Origin: an uncultured Myxococcales bacterium
GTDB taxonomy: Bacteria; Myxococcota_A; UBA9042
Length of the DNA: 46,870 nucleotides
Assembly (NCBI GenBank): GCA_903869075.1
Contig: CAIPXZ010000493.1
Span: forward strand, 1-46,870
Direction: 5' to 3'
The translations under genes and the position numbers were made by a program. Positions 40,501-46,870 of the stretch are shown here, in pieces (positions within the stretch are counted from its first letter, which is position 1; each line of letters opens with the position of its first letter). Under the pieces are notes generated by a model. It saw nothing but the letters and a program-made list of their open reading frames with translations, searched no databases and was not told the DNA's origin.

Positions 40501-42930
40501 GCCCAGCACCATCGCCGACTCCGCCGCCGCCAGGTGCAGGGCAAAAGCGCTCGCGTGGTCGGGAGCGTCCGCCGGCAGCAGGGTCAGCGCCGCCTCGGCA
40601 AACGCCACCGCCGGGGCAAAAGCGCCGAGATCGCGGGCGCGCTGCGCCGCCAGCGCGAGCCGTTCCAGCGCCGCAGCGCGATCGCCCGGGGACGCCAGCT
40701 GCGCCATGCCACGCATCACCTGTTCCGCGACCAAAAACAGCCCGCGATCATGGCGTTGCGCCACGCCGGCTTGCCACATCCGCTCGGCGAACTGCAGGTG
40801 CAGCGCCACGCGCGCGTGCTCGTCCAGGCGCGCGCGCGCCGCCTCCTGCACGCGATCGTGCGGAAACCGCACCACCAGCCGCTGCGGCGTATCGGTGGCG
40901 TGCGTCGGCTCCGCGCCCAGACCGCTGGCGATTTCCCAGCCTTCGCCCACCGGCACCAGCAACCCGCGCGCGCCCAGCACCGCCGCATCGCGCACAACCG
41001 TCTGCATCGGCCGGCCAAGCGCCAGCGCCAGCAGCTCAACGTCCACTTCCTGGCCAACACACGCGACTTCTGCCAGCAGCGCCGCCGACTCCGGCGGCAG
41101 CGCGTCCAGGCGCCGCGCCAGCAGCTCGGCCACGCCATTGCGCGCGGCAATGCGGTCCACGCTGTCCAGCGACCACTGCCAATGCCCCAGCGTCTGGTCA
41201 AACGCCAGCGCGCCGGCGTCGGCCAGCGCCACCAGGATCTCGCGGATCTCAAACGGATTGCCTTCCGCCCGCTCCGTCACCCGCTCCGCCAGCGGCCGCA
41301 CCGCCGCCTCGGGCATGCCCAGCGCGTCGGACAGCATCCGCGCCACGTGCGGCGCCTGCAGCGGCGCCAGCGTAATCCGCACAGGACCGCCGTCGCTCAG
41401 GCGGTGGAACAACGTCTGCAGCGGGTGGCCGGCGGTCACCTCATTGTCGCGCCAGGCGAGGATCAGCACCGGGTTGCGCGGATCCGGCAAGCGCAAGATG
41501 GTCTCGACGAGGTCCAACGTCGCGGCGTCGGCCCACTGCATGTCGTCCAGGAACAGCAGCAGCGGTGTCTGCGGCTGGTGCAGCGCCCGTAAAAGATCTG
41601 TGATCGCCGCGAGTTGTCGCGCCTGGGTGTCCGTCGCCGACAGCGTCCGCCCGGCTTGCGCCGCCGGCAGCAGCGCCTGCAGGGCCGGCAGCAGGCCGAC
41701 GACAACGTCCGCCGCCGCGCCGATCGCCGCCGTCAGCCGCAGCCGCCACGCCTCAACTTGATTGGCACGCAGCGTCAGGATCTGGCGGATGACCGGGTCC
41801 AGCGCCACGCGCAAGGGGCCGAACGCCTCGGTGTGCAGCAGCTGGTCGAACTTGCCGGCGGCGAAAAGCCCGCCCCGCGCGCGCGCCCATGGCCGCAGCT
41901 CGTGGACAACCGAGGTCTTGCCAATGCCCGCCGGGCCCAGCACCGCCACCGACGACGCCTGCCCGGCGCAAACGCGCTCCACCGCGGCAGCCAGCGCCTG
42001 GACGTCCTCGGCGCGACCGTACAGCACCGACGGCAGCAGCAGCTGGCCCGAGCGATCGGCGCGGCCGATCTCGAACGGCGCGATCGTCCCCGTGCGCTGC
42101 AGCGCCAGCTGGCAGGTTCGCAGGTCGTTGGCCAAGCCCGCCGCCGACTGGTAGCGATCGTCCGGCGACTTTTCAAGCAGGCGATCGACGATGCGGCACA
42201 CGACCTCCGGCACGTCCCGGCGCAGCGACAGCAGCGGCGGCGGCGGATGCGCGACGATGGCGTGCACGAGCGCCAGCGGGTCCTCGTCCCACAGCGGCAT
42301 CCGCCCAGCCAGCAGCCGGTAGAGGATCGCGCCCACCGCGTACAGGTCCGCGCGCGCGTCTGCCAGCCGGTCCAGCCGCCCGGTCTGCTCCGGCGCCAGC
42401 CACGCCACCGCCGCCGGCGTGCGCCCCGTCGGCTCCGGCGACGGCAGCGGCAGCTGGGACGCGCGGGAAAAATCGATCAGCGTCACAGCGCCCGTGCCGC
42501 GCGTCAAAAGCACATGGTCCGGGTTCAGGTCCAGGTGGAAGACGCCGCGCGCATGGACGCCCTGCAGCGCCGTCACCAGGTTGACCGCCAGATCGAGAAT
42601 CCGCTGCAGGTGCCATGGCGCGCCCGCCAGCTGCGCCGCGATGCTCTCGCCGTCGATCGCATCCACGACCAGCGCCAGGCCAAGCTGCGTCGTCGCCAGC
42701 GCGTGCAGCGTCACCACACCGGGGCCTTGCGCCCGCCGCAGCATCGCGTGCTCGTGGCGCAGCCGGTGCCGCGCGCGGTTCTCGGTCACGCCCGGCGCGA
42801 TCGCTTTTTGCACGACGCGCTGCTGCGTGCCGGTCCAGGTCGCGAACTGCAGCAGGCTGCGCTGGCCGCGATGCAGCACGGCGCCGAGTTGCAGCGCGTC
42901 AGCGTCCAGGTTTTGGGTCTGCTCGGTCAT
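37543..42930 (-). CDS. Kinase-AAA-TPR-GAF-nucleotide cyclase signalling protein
   Basis: The 1795-residue protein has, in order: a protein kinase domain (about 15-275), a predicted STAND/AAA-type ATPase with Walker A GPAGIGKTS (332-340) and Walker B LLLFLDDMQWAD, a long helical TPR-like region (about 600-1300), a GAF domain (about 1335-1500), and a class III cyclase domain (about 1540-1740). The kinase has HLDLNPDH for HRDxKxxN and DFS (153-155) for DFG, so activity is doubtful. The cyclase keeps both metal Asp (1547 and 1591) and NVASR, but the purine-selecting Lys is Gln in VEQFLGDG and the partner position is Gly, so ATP or GTP use is open. The start ATG directly follows the lipoxygenase stop (TGAATG). 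Confidence 0.9.
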   Translation of the reverse strand: MTEQTQNLDADALQLGAVLHRGQRSLLQFATWTGTQQRVVQKAIAPGVTENRARHRLRHEHAMLRRAQGPGVVTLHALATTQLGLALVVDAIDGESIAAQLAGAPWHLQRILDLAVNLVTALQGVHARGVFHLDLNPDHVLLTRGTGAVTLIDFSRASQLPLPSPEPTGRTPAAVAWLAPEQTGRLDRLADARADLYAVGAILYRLLAGRMPLWDEDPLALVHAIVAHPPPPLLSLRRDVPEVVCRIVDRLLEKSPDDRYQSAAGLANDLRTCQLALQRTGTIAPFEIGRADRSGQLLLPSVLYGRAEDVQALAAAVERVCAGQASSVAVLGPAGIGKTSVVHELRPWARARGGLFAAGKFDQLLHTEAFGPLRVALDPVIRQILTLRANQVEAWRLRLTAAIGAAADVVVGLLPALQALLPAAQAGRTLSATDTQARQLAAITDLLRALHQPQTPLLLFLDDMQWADAATLDLVETILRLPDPRNPVLILAWRDNEVTAGHPLQTLFHRLSDGGPVRITLAPLQAPHVARMLSDALGMPEAAVRPLAERVTERAEGNPFEIREILVALADAGALAFDQTLGHWQWSLDSVDRIAARNGVAELLARRLDALPPESAALLAEVACVGQEVDVELLALALGRPMQTVVRDAAVLGARGLLVPVGEGWEIASGLGAEPTHATDTPQRLVVRFPHDRVQEAARARLDEHARVALHLQFAERMWQAGVAQRHDRGLFLVAEQVMRGMAQLASPGDRAAALERLALAAQRARDLGAFAPAVAFAEAALTLLPADAPDHASAFALHLAAAESAMVLGDRTRAEEHVHAGERSAPDVLAQVALDRVRIRGHLARGEHEAAVNLSGAALDRLGLGTPLRPKPHHLALAFGRVLWRMRGTTRASLGQLPVCDDPRVAASLSLMAEALISAYLIEPNLTALWTLELVDRTMRHGVTPQGAYAIASYGFLRAAFFGDVTGGAMYETAAYDIIARLGATEMLAKVELMDWGFVQNRLQPLRAGIAVWARVVRHGIEGGDVTHAAQAATNAVAQAMCCGVDVDELERHGQNALAICLRFRQDRSVPWAQLYLQAVDCLRAKVADPLVLSGDFIVKEAWLAAHHGDASAGVSFALLEGQLAIWQGHAARALPSLERAEKGVNIVPGTYLVPNIIGYTALARVAAAREAQDAGHASAARQHIARARKGLRKLGPWLKPKPLNYVQLRDLLKAELADVQGRWEDATRAYEAAVASATLADHGFDKALALELAGQAWLRRGHGRAAAAYLLEARATWMQHGVVAGIDRFEALLQRAQGSGGLVAPYASGPALASPENSGLDATAIARAARALSAEIRVDALLTQLLRLAVQTAGATSGALLLVRDGKATVAALARDIPGGLDVRSLTTGASREGADPDEVLGPMAAVAAYVQHTRESLLLDAAWADPRFADAFDQRGGNAILAAPLIRAGELVGIVTLEHRDMSGAFNAQRLEMVETLAAQAAVSLVNALLYESLDAALDDQKRLTRAFQRFVPQEFMTQLGKTSILQVSIGDHVQQEVTALFADIRGFTTLAERLGPKETFAFVNRYLAEMEPAIYGHNGHVEQFLGDGIMAVFPGKADDAVQAALAMFEALARFNAERAKLGEPAISIGIGINTGTVMVGVIGGRSRMDRGLIGDPVNVASRVEGLCKGYVASLLIGGDTRARLADPERYQLRLLDRVIASGKEQPTDVYEVLDAELAPRRAAKLAGRAAYERGVALWQASKPGQARVAFVEALAACPEDAAAQLFVERCDDAELRGTQARADGASRLAWK

Positions 42931-44676
42931 TCAGATGTCGGTCGAGCGCGAGATATTGCGCGGATCCAGATAGCGATACGGTACAGCCCGCGACAGGTTT
43001 CGCAAGGCGATAACGTCGGACAAATCGTGCATGCGCCGGCGAAAGGCTGCGACCGACTCCGCCGCCTCGCGGCACACGCTGGCCTGAAACGCGCCGCAGT
43101 CGCCGGTGTGCAGCAGCGAGCGCACCGTCGGCATGGATAGCACCCACACCATGCCCATTTGCGCCATCGCCGGCGTCTTCAGCGGCAAGCCGGCAAAGTA
43201 CGCGTCCTCGTCGATGTGCAACGCGTCCGTGAGGTCCGACGCGAAAGTGCCGGGCGTGTTGGGGATGTAGCCGTACGCGTCGTACTGGCCGTTGTTGACG
43301 GCGGCATGTTGCGGCGCGGCGCGGAAGATGAAGTCGGTCAGGACCTCAAACAGCTGCTCCGGCGAGCCGATGCGCGCGGGCAGGGCGCCGGCAACGCCGT
43401 CGATGCCCGCGTCCGGGGTGTCCGCCAGCGTCGGGCAGCTCTTCAGCCCGCCCGCCGTCGCCACTTCCTCCAGCCACGCCCGCAGCTCGTAGTCGGCGAT
43501 GACGTCGGCGCTCGTGCGGTACCACGGCGCCATCACGCCGCGGACGTAGCGGTGCAGGCCTTCGCGCACGCGCTGGGCGTCCTCGCGGTATGGATAGTCG
43601 GGAATATCCAGCATTCCACGCACTTCCAGATCGCGCTGCAGCGTGCGCTCGCGCAGATCAAACGTCCGCGCCGTCGCCCGGGCCGCTGCCATGGCGCCTA
43701 CCACGCCGCCGGGCATGCTCAAATCGATCGGCCCGCCCACCTTGAGCAGGTTGCCGCGCGCCATGCTGTCGATCGCCAGGTTGTACTCGTAGTGCTGCTC
43801 CAGCAGCTGCCGCACCGGGTGCTCCGGATACAGGTTGCGGTACATGCACAGCGCGATCGTCTCGTTGACGAGGTGCGTCTCGAACAGGTGGTAGTACGCC
43901 TCGTGCAGCTGCGCGTCCGCCGACTGCGCGTGGCCGCGGGCCAGCAGCCAGCGCCCCTGATCGCCGTTCGGCGTGGCGATCGGCGCCGTACCATCGGGCT
44001 TGCGCACCGCGATCGCCAGCGGCCGCAGCCGGTCCAGCGCGTCCAGGCCGTACAGCGCCAGCGGCGCGTACATCAGCGACCGGCCATCATTCTTCTTGTA
44101 CTGCTGCACGTCTGGATCCAGCAACACACCGTAATCCGTCAGGAATGCCCGCTTGTTGCGCACCAGATCGGCAAAATCCGGCGTGCGCGGTCCCCAGGCT
44201 TGCAGCGCCGAATTGGCGGCTTCCACAAGCGCTTGCGCCGGCATGTCGTCGCAGCGCCGCAGCGCCATCGGGTTGACGCCCGACAGCCGCTGGCGCGCGA
44301 ACTCCATGTCGTCGCGCCAGCGCACGATGGCGTCCTTGGGCCCGGCCATCAGCCGGTACAGCCGCTCGTAGCGCGTCGCCGCCGGGCCGGCAAACAGCGC
44401 CAACCGGGAGTTGATCTGCATCAGCAGCTTGCCGGTGGCAAAGCTCATCATCCGCGGCACGGGAAACGCCACTTCCTTGGGCAGCGTCGCGACGTACCCG
44501 GGCAGCGGCGGCAAGCCGTCTGTGGCCACCGCCGTCTCCAGCACAAAGCGCTCGCGTGTCGCGGCGATCGTCGCCCGCCGCGCCCGTTTGCGATCGACGG
44601 TGCAGTCCTGCGGCAGTTGGTAGAAGCTCGGCGCCACGGTCGTCGGCACGTGGTCAATCGTCTGCGGCTCCGTCAT
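42931..44676 (-). CDS. Lipoxygenase
   Basis: The 581-residue non-heme iron enzyme should insert O2 into polyunsaturated fatty acids to give hydroperoxides. Iron ligands fit the family: His263 and His268 in YYHLFETH (HxxxxH), His457 in PQHAAVNNGQY with Asn461, and the C-terminal Ile581. Further marks are FARQRLSGVNPMALRR (127-141) and YGYIPNTPG. The N-terminal PLAT lipid-binding domain is absent, giving a minimal catalytic form. Regio- and stereospecificity cannot be read reliably. ATG 44676 overlaps the stop of the catalase-like gene (TGATG), and GGGGGAG lies just before it. The kinase-cyclase follows with no gap. Confidence 0.95.
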   Translation of the reverse strand: MTEPQTIDHVPTTVAPSFYQLPQDCTVDRKRARRATIAATRERFVLETAVATDGLPPLPGYVATLPKEVAFPVPRMMSFATGKLLMQINSRLALFAGPAATRYERLYRLMAGPKDAIVRWRDDMEFARQRLSGVNPMALRRCDDMPAQALVEAANSALQAWGPRTPDFADLVRNKRAFLTDYGVLLDPDVQQYKKNDGRSLMYAPLALYGLDALDRLRPLAIAVRKPDGTAPIATPNGDQGRWLLARGHAQSADAQLHEAYYHLFETHLVNETIALCMYRNLYPEHPVRQLLEQHYEYNLAIDSMARGNLLKVGGPIDLSMPGGVVGAMAAARATARTFDLRERTLQRDLEVRGMLDIPDYPYREDAQRVREGLHRYVRGVMAPWYRTSADVIADYELRAWLEEVATAGGLKSCPTLADTPDAGIDGVAGALPARIGSPEQLFEVLTDFIFRAAPQHAAVNNGQYDAYGYIPNTPGTFASDLTDALHIDEDAYFAGLPLKTPAMAQMGMVWVLSMPTVRSLLHTGDCGAFQASVCREAAESVAAFRRRMHDLSDVIALRNLSRAVPYRYLDPRNISRSTDI

Positions 44677-46646
44677 CACTCCCCCTTCACGTTGGCGCCG
44701 AACGTCGGCAGGCCAAACTGGTGATACATCCACTTGCGCAGCCGCGCGGTGCGGGCGATGACGCGGCGTTCGCTGTCGGCGGGCGAGCGCGGATCCAGGG
44801 CATCGCGCGCCACCGGCACACCCAGACTCGGCGGATGTACAGACGGGTCAAAGTACAGCTGCTCGGCGTCGCCGTCGGACAGCGCTGTCGTGAGCACGAC
44901 GGTGCCCAGCGTGCGCCACGGGTGCGTCTGGTGCGGCCAGTCGAACATGCCGTTATACCAGGACAAATCGTCGCCGACGCCGGGCAGGTGGAACTGCGCC
45001 TGCAGCAGCATCTTGATCGGCACGTGGTCCAGCCGCTGCTTGAGTTCGCGCCGCAGATAGTCGCGCGCGCGCGTGTCGCCCGGCCGCCGCGTGCGGTCCC
45101 AGGTCACCAGATCGTCGGCCAACGTCGGCACGCCGGACTCCGGCACGTCCGGATCCGCCGGCAGCAGCCGGTAGCGCACAAGCCAGCGCTCGTCGTCGCT
45201 TGTCAGCCAATAGCGCGTCGACTGCGAGTAGAAATGCAGCAGCGCGTAGGATTCCGGCGCCAGCCGCAGCCCGGAAATGCCGCCCTCGCGGCCCTTGCGG
45301 TTCTTTTTGACAAGCGCGACGACGACCGCGTGCGGCAGGAACTTGGAGAACACGAGCAGCGCGAATTCGACGACGTTCTCGATCGGCCCGCAGGAGCCCG
45401 TGTTCATCAAAATGTCGACGAACGGCTCGTTCAGCGGGGCGATGCGCAGCGCGGCGCCGCGGACGTCCATGCCGGCGTCGTCGCCAAAGGTGACGTTGGC
45501 AAAGCGCATTGTCGTCTCGACGCGGTCGGTGCGCTCGGTGCTGGGAAAGAACCACGGATGCTCGGGGATGCCGTCCGGCGTGCGCTCGCCCGTCACCGGA
45601 TCGAGGGTGCTCGGCGCTGGCTCCCAGTGGCCCCTGGCCGCCACGCCCAGGCCGTGGGTGCCGCGGCGCTTGCCCAGCAGCACGCGAAACGCGATGATCG
45701 GCCCGGCAACGAGGTCCATGAACGTCCAGCCGTCCGGCGGATCGCCGACCTCCTCCGGCGGGGACGACCCGGCATTGCGCGCTGCGGCGGCGTTGGCCAC
45801 CAGAAAGACCGTCGGCAGCAGCGCCGTCACGACCATGACCCACTGGGCAAAAATCGCCGCATTGGACGCCACGAGCGCCGCCAGCGCGATCGCCGCGAAC
45901 GTCAGCAGGTGCACCATGCGAAAGCCGCGCCACTCGGACACGCGCGTCTCCGGGATGCCGGCGATCGCCAGCACGCCCAGGCCGAGCCACAGCGCGCCGA
46001 TGCGCTGCGTCCAGAGGATCGCCCAGTTCAGCAGCTCGCGCTTCGCCAGCACGCCGGCGCTGTCCTGGAAGCGCTCCGGCCGCGCCAGCGCCCTCCAGAC
46101 CACGTCCTCGCCCCAGTAAATCAGCACGCCGCCCATCACCACGAGCACCACAAGCTGCAGCGTCCAAATCAGCCACATCGACTGCGGTTTCGTGTCGGCG
46201 CGCCCGGACAGCTGGCGCTCGGTCGGCTCCGCCGTCGGCCAGATCCACGCAAGCAGGTTGAAGCCGCCCAGCGCGGTCGCGAGGGTCACGACCACCGAAT
46301 CGCGCACCGTCTGGCTGACGAGCACGCGATCCATACCGCGAAAATCCGCGATCTGATTGCGAAAATGATGCGCTGCGGCAAAAGCGCCAAAGCCGATCGC
46401 CAGCGCCCGGGCGATGCGTTTGCGCGCCGCCGGATCCTCGCGCATCGCCGCGTACATCGCCGCCACCATCAGACCGAGCATCGGCCCGGCGCTGTATTGC
46501 AGCGTCGAGGTCAGCGCGCTCAGCCCAGAAGTAGCGGTATTTTGCGGCGCCTGGATCCAGAACTCGGGAAACAGCAGCACCAGCACGGCCCAAGCGCCCA
46601 GCAGCGGCACATGGAGCAACCAGACGACGGTGAAGAAGCGTTGCAT
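44676..46646 (-). CDS. Membrane-anchored catalase-like protein
   Basis: The 656-residue protein has seven or eight hydrophobic helices in residues 7-288 and a C-terminal catalase-related domain (about 320-640). The distal His331 sits in RGTHGLGVAARGHWE, followed by MRFANVTFGDD, DVRGAALRIAP, FVDILMNTG and HFYSQSTRYWLT, with VRYRLLPAD. These match the small catalase-like proteins related to coral allene oxide synthase. The usual proximal Tyr, late in the domain after PLG, is not evident (PSLGVPVARDALDPRS), so heme ligation is uncertain. ATG 46646 is chosen with AAGGA just upstream; a TTG at 46664 is possible. It is coupled to the lipoxygenase gene by TGATG. Confidence 0.82.
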   Translation of the reverse strand: MQRFFTVVWLLHVPLLGAWAVLVLLFPEFWIQAPQNTATSGLSALTSTLQYSAGPMLGLMVAAMYAAMREDPAARKRIARALAIGFGAFAAAHHFRNQIADFRGMDRVLVSQTVRDSVVVTLATALGGFNLLAWIWPTAEPTERQLSGRADTKPQSMWLIWTLQLVVLVVMGGVLIYWGEDVVWRALARPERFQDSAGVLAKRELLNWAILWTQRIGALWLGLGVLAIAGIPETRVSEWRGFRMVHLLTFAAIALAALVASNAAIFAQWVMVVTALLPTVFLVANAAAARNAGSSPPEEVGDPPDGWTFMDLVAGPIIAFRVLLGKRRGTHGLGVAARGHWEPAPSTLDPVTGERTPDGIPEHPWFFPSTERTDRVETTMRFANVTFGDDAGMDVRGAALRIAPLNEPFVDILMNTGSCGPIENVVEFALLVFSKFLPHAVVVALVKKNRKGREGGISGLRLAPESYALLHFYSQSTRYWLTSDDERWLVRYRLLPADPDVPESGVPTLADDLVTWDRTRRPGDTRARDYLRRELKQRLDHVPIKMLLQAQFHLPGVGDDLSWYNGMFDWPHQTHPWRTLGTVVLTTALSDGDAEQLYFDPSVHPPSLGVPVARDALDPRSPADSERRVIARTARLRKWMYHQFGLPTFGANVKGE

Positions 46647-46727
46647 GCGGGTCCTTGGCGGCAAGAGCGACTGAACGGGAGCGGCGCGCCGGGCAGGGCT
46701 TTCCTGCGGCTGCGGCAGCTGGGGCGA

Positions 46728-46870
46728 CTAGGGCGGCGACGCCGGGGCTGGGTGCGCAGCTGCGGTCTGCACGCAGAGCGCAGCCATCAGCTCCCAGGCG
46801 ATCAACAACAGCGGAAATCCGTACGTGGCATGCAGCGCCGCGTCGGGCAGGCCGACCAGCACCGCGCCCA
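46728..46870 (-). CDS. C-terminal fragment of a membrane protein (cut by window edge)
   Basis: The last 47 residues of a minus-strand gene lie in the window. They contain a hydrophobic helix (about YGFPLLLIAWELMAALC) and a short Ala/Pro tail ending ASPP before the stop at 46728. The remainder is outside the window and the family cannot be named. It is 81 nt upstream of the catalase-like gene on the same strand and, since no promoter was seen between, may belong to the same operon. Confidence 0.5.
   Translation of the reverse strand, partial: GAVLVGLPDAALHATYGFPLLLIAWELMAALCVQTAAAHPAPASPP

Noticed and set aside
1-46870. CRISPR arrays, rRNA, tRNA, insertion sequences
   Set aside because: No regularly spaced direct repeats, no rRNA or tRNA motifs and no transposase-like gene were found by reading both strands; short genes of this kind could still be missed without a covariance search.

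Overview
The window is a chromosomal segment of a high-GC Gram-negative bacterium, most likely from Myxococcota or a related deltaproteobacterial lineage. The evidence is a Cys-rich repeat lipoprotein, PEGA-like secreted proteins, a signal peptidase I and an HflX with long N-terminal extensions, a kinase-AAA-GAF-cyclase hybrid, and a conserved protein that resembles one I recall from myxobacteria. Coding density is high and no rRNA, tRNA, CRISPR array, insertion sequence or prophage block was recognised. The taxonomic call is an inference from gene content.

Layout. 1-2305: the start of a probable radical SAM gene (minus, cut by the edge) and a polytopic membrane protein. 2309-7176: sulfur-nutrition block with a Cys-rich Rrf2 regulator, an OprP-type porin and the sulfate ABC transporter cysT-cysW-cysA; a CCTA-N9-TAGG palindrome precedes both the regulator and the porin. 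7177-12841: a gene-free stretch, then ftsY, a GH36 alpha-galactosidase-like lipoprotein and a repeat-rich secreted protein. 12860-15948 (minus): crotonase, a small four-Cys protein, a HAD phosphatase and a Cys-rich lipoprotein. 16088-20472 (plus): GST-like protein, PEGA protein, dual-specificity phosphatase, radical SAM enzyme with an auxiliary-cluster motif, and two small ORFs. 20567-24573 (minus): lepB-pyrR-pyrB-pyrC-like operon in which the dihydroorotase homologue has lost metal ligands. 24706-26095 (plus): zapA, 5-formyl-THF cyclo-ligase, GtrA-like protein. 26119-30412: degenerate PAS/GGDEF protein, rhodanese, hflX, an orphan gp5/VgrG-like spike and a PsiF-repeat protein. 30615-37526 (plus): partial complex I cluster nuoA-C-D-G-H-I without nuoB, E or F, then a conserved hypothetical and a LOG-family hydrolase.

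37543-46870 (minus): the most striking region. In transcription order it holds the end of a membrane protein, a membrane-anchored catalase-like protein, a lipoxygenase with all iron ligands including the C-terminal Ile, and a 1795-residue kinase/AAA/GAF/nucleotide-cyclase protein. The last three are packed with a 1-nt overlap or no gap. Lipoxygenase plus catalase-related protein is the pairing known as a fusion in coral allene oxide synthase-lipoxygenase, so this looks like a bacterial oxylipin synthesis module tied to a signalling protein.

Several genes share a recognisable promoter layout: TTGNNN, 17-nt spacer, then TAC(C/G)(C/T)T or TATCTT, placed just upstream of the chosen starts. These are read by eye and have not been tested statistically.
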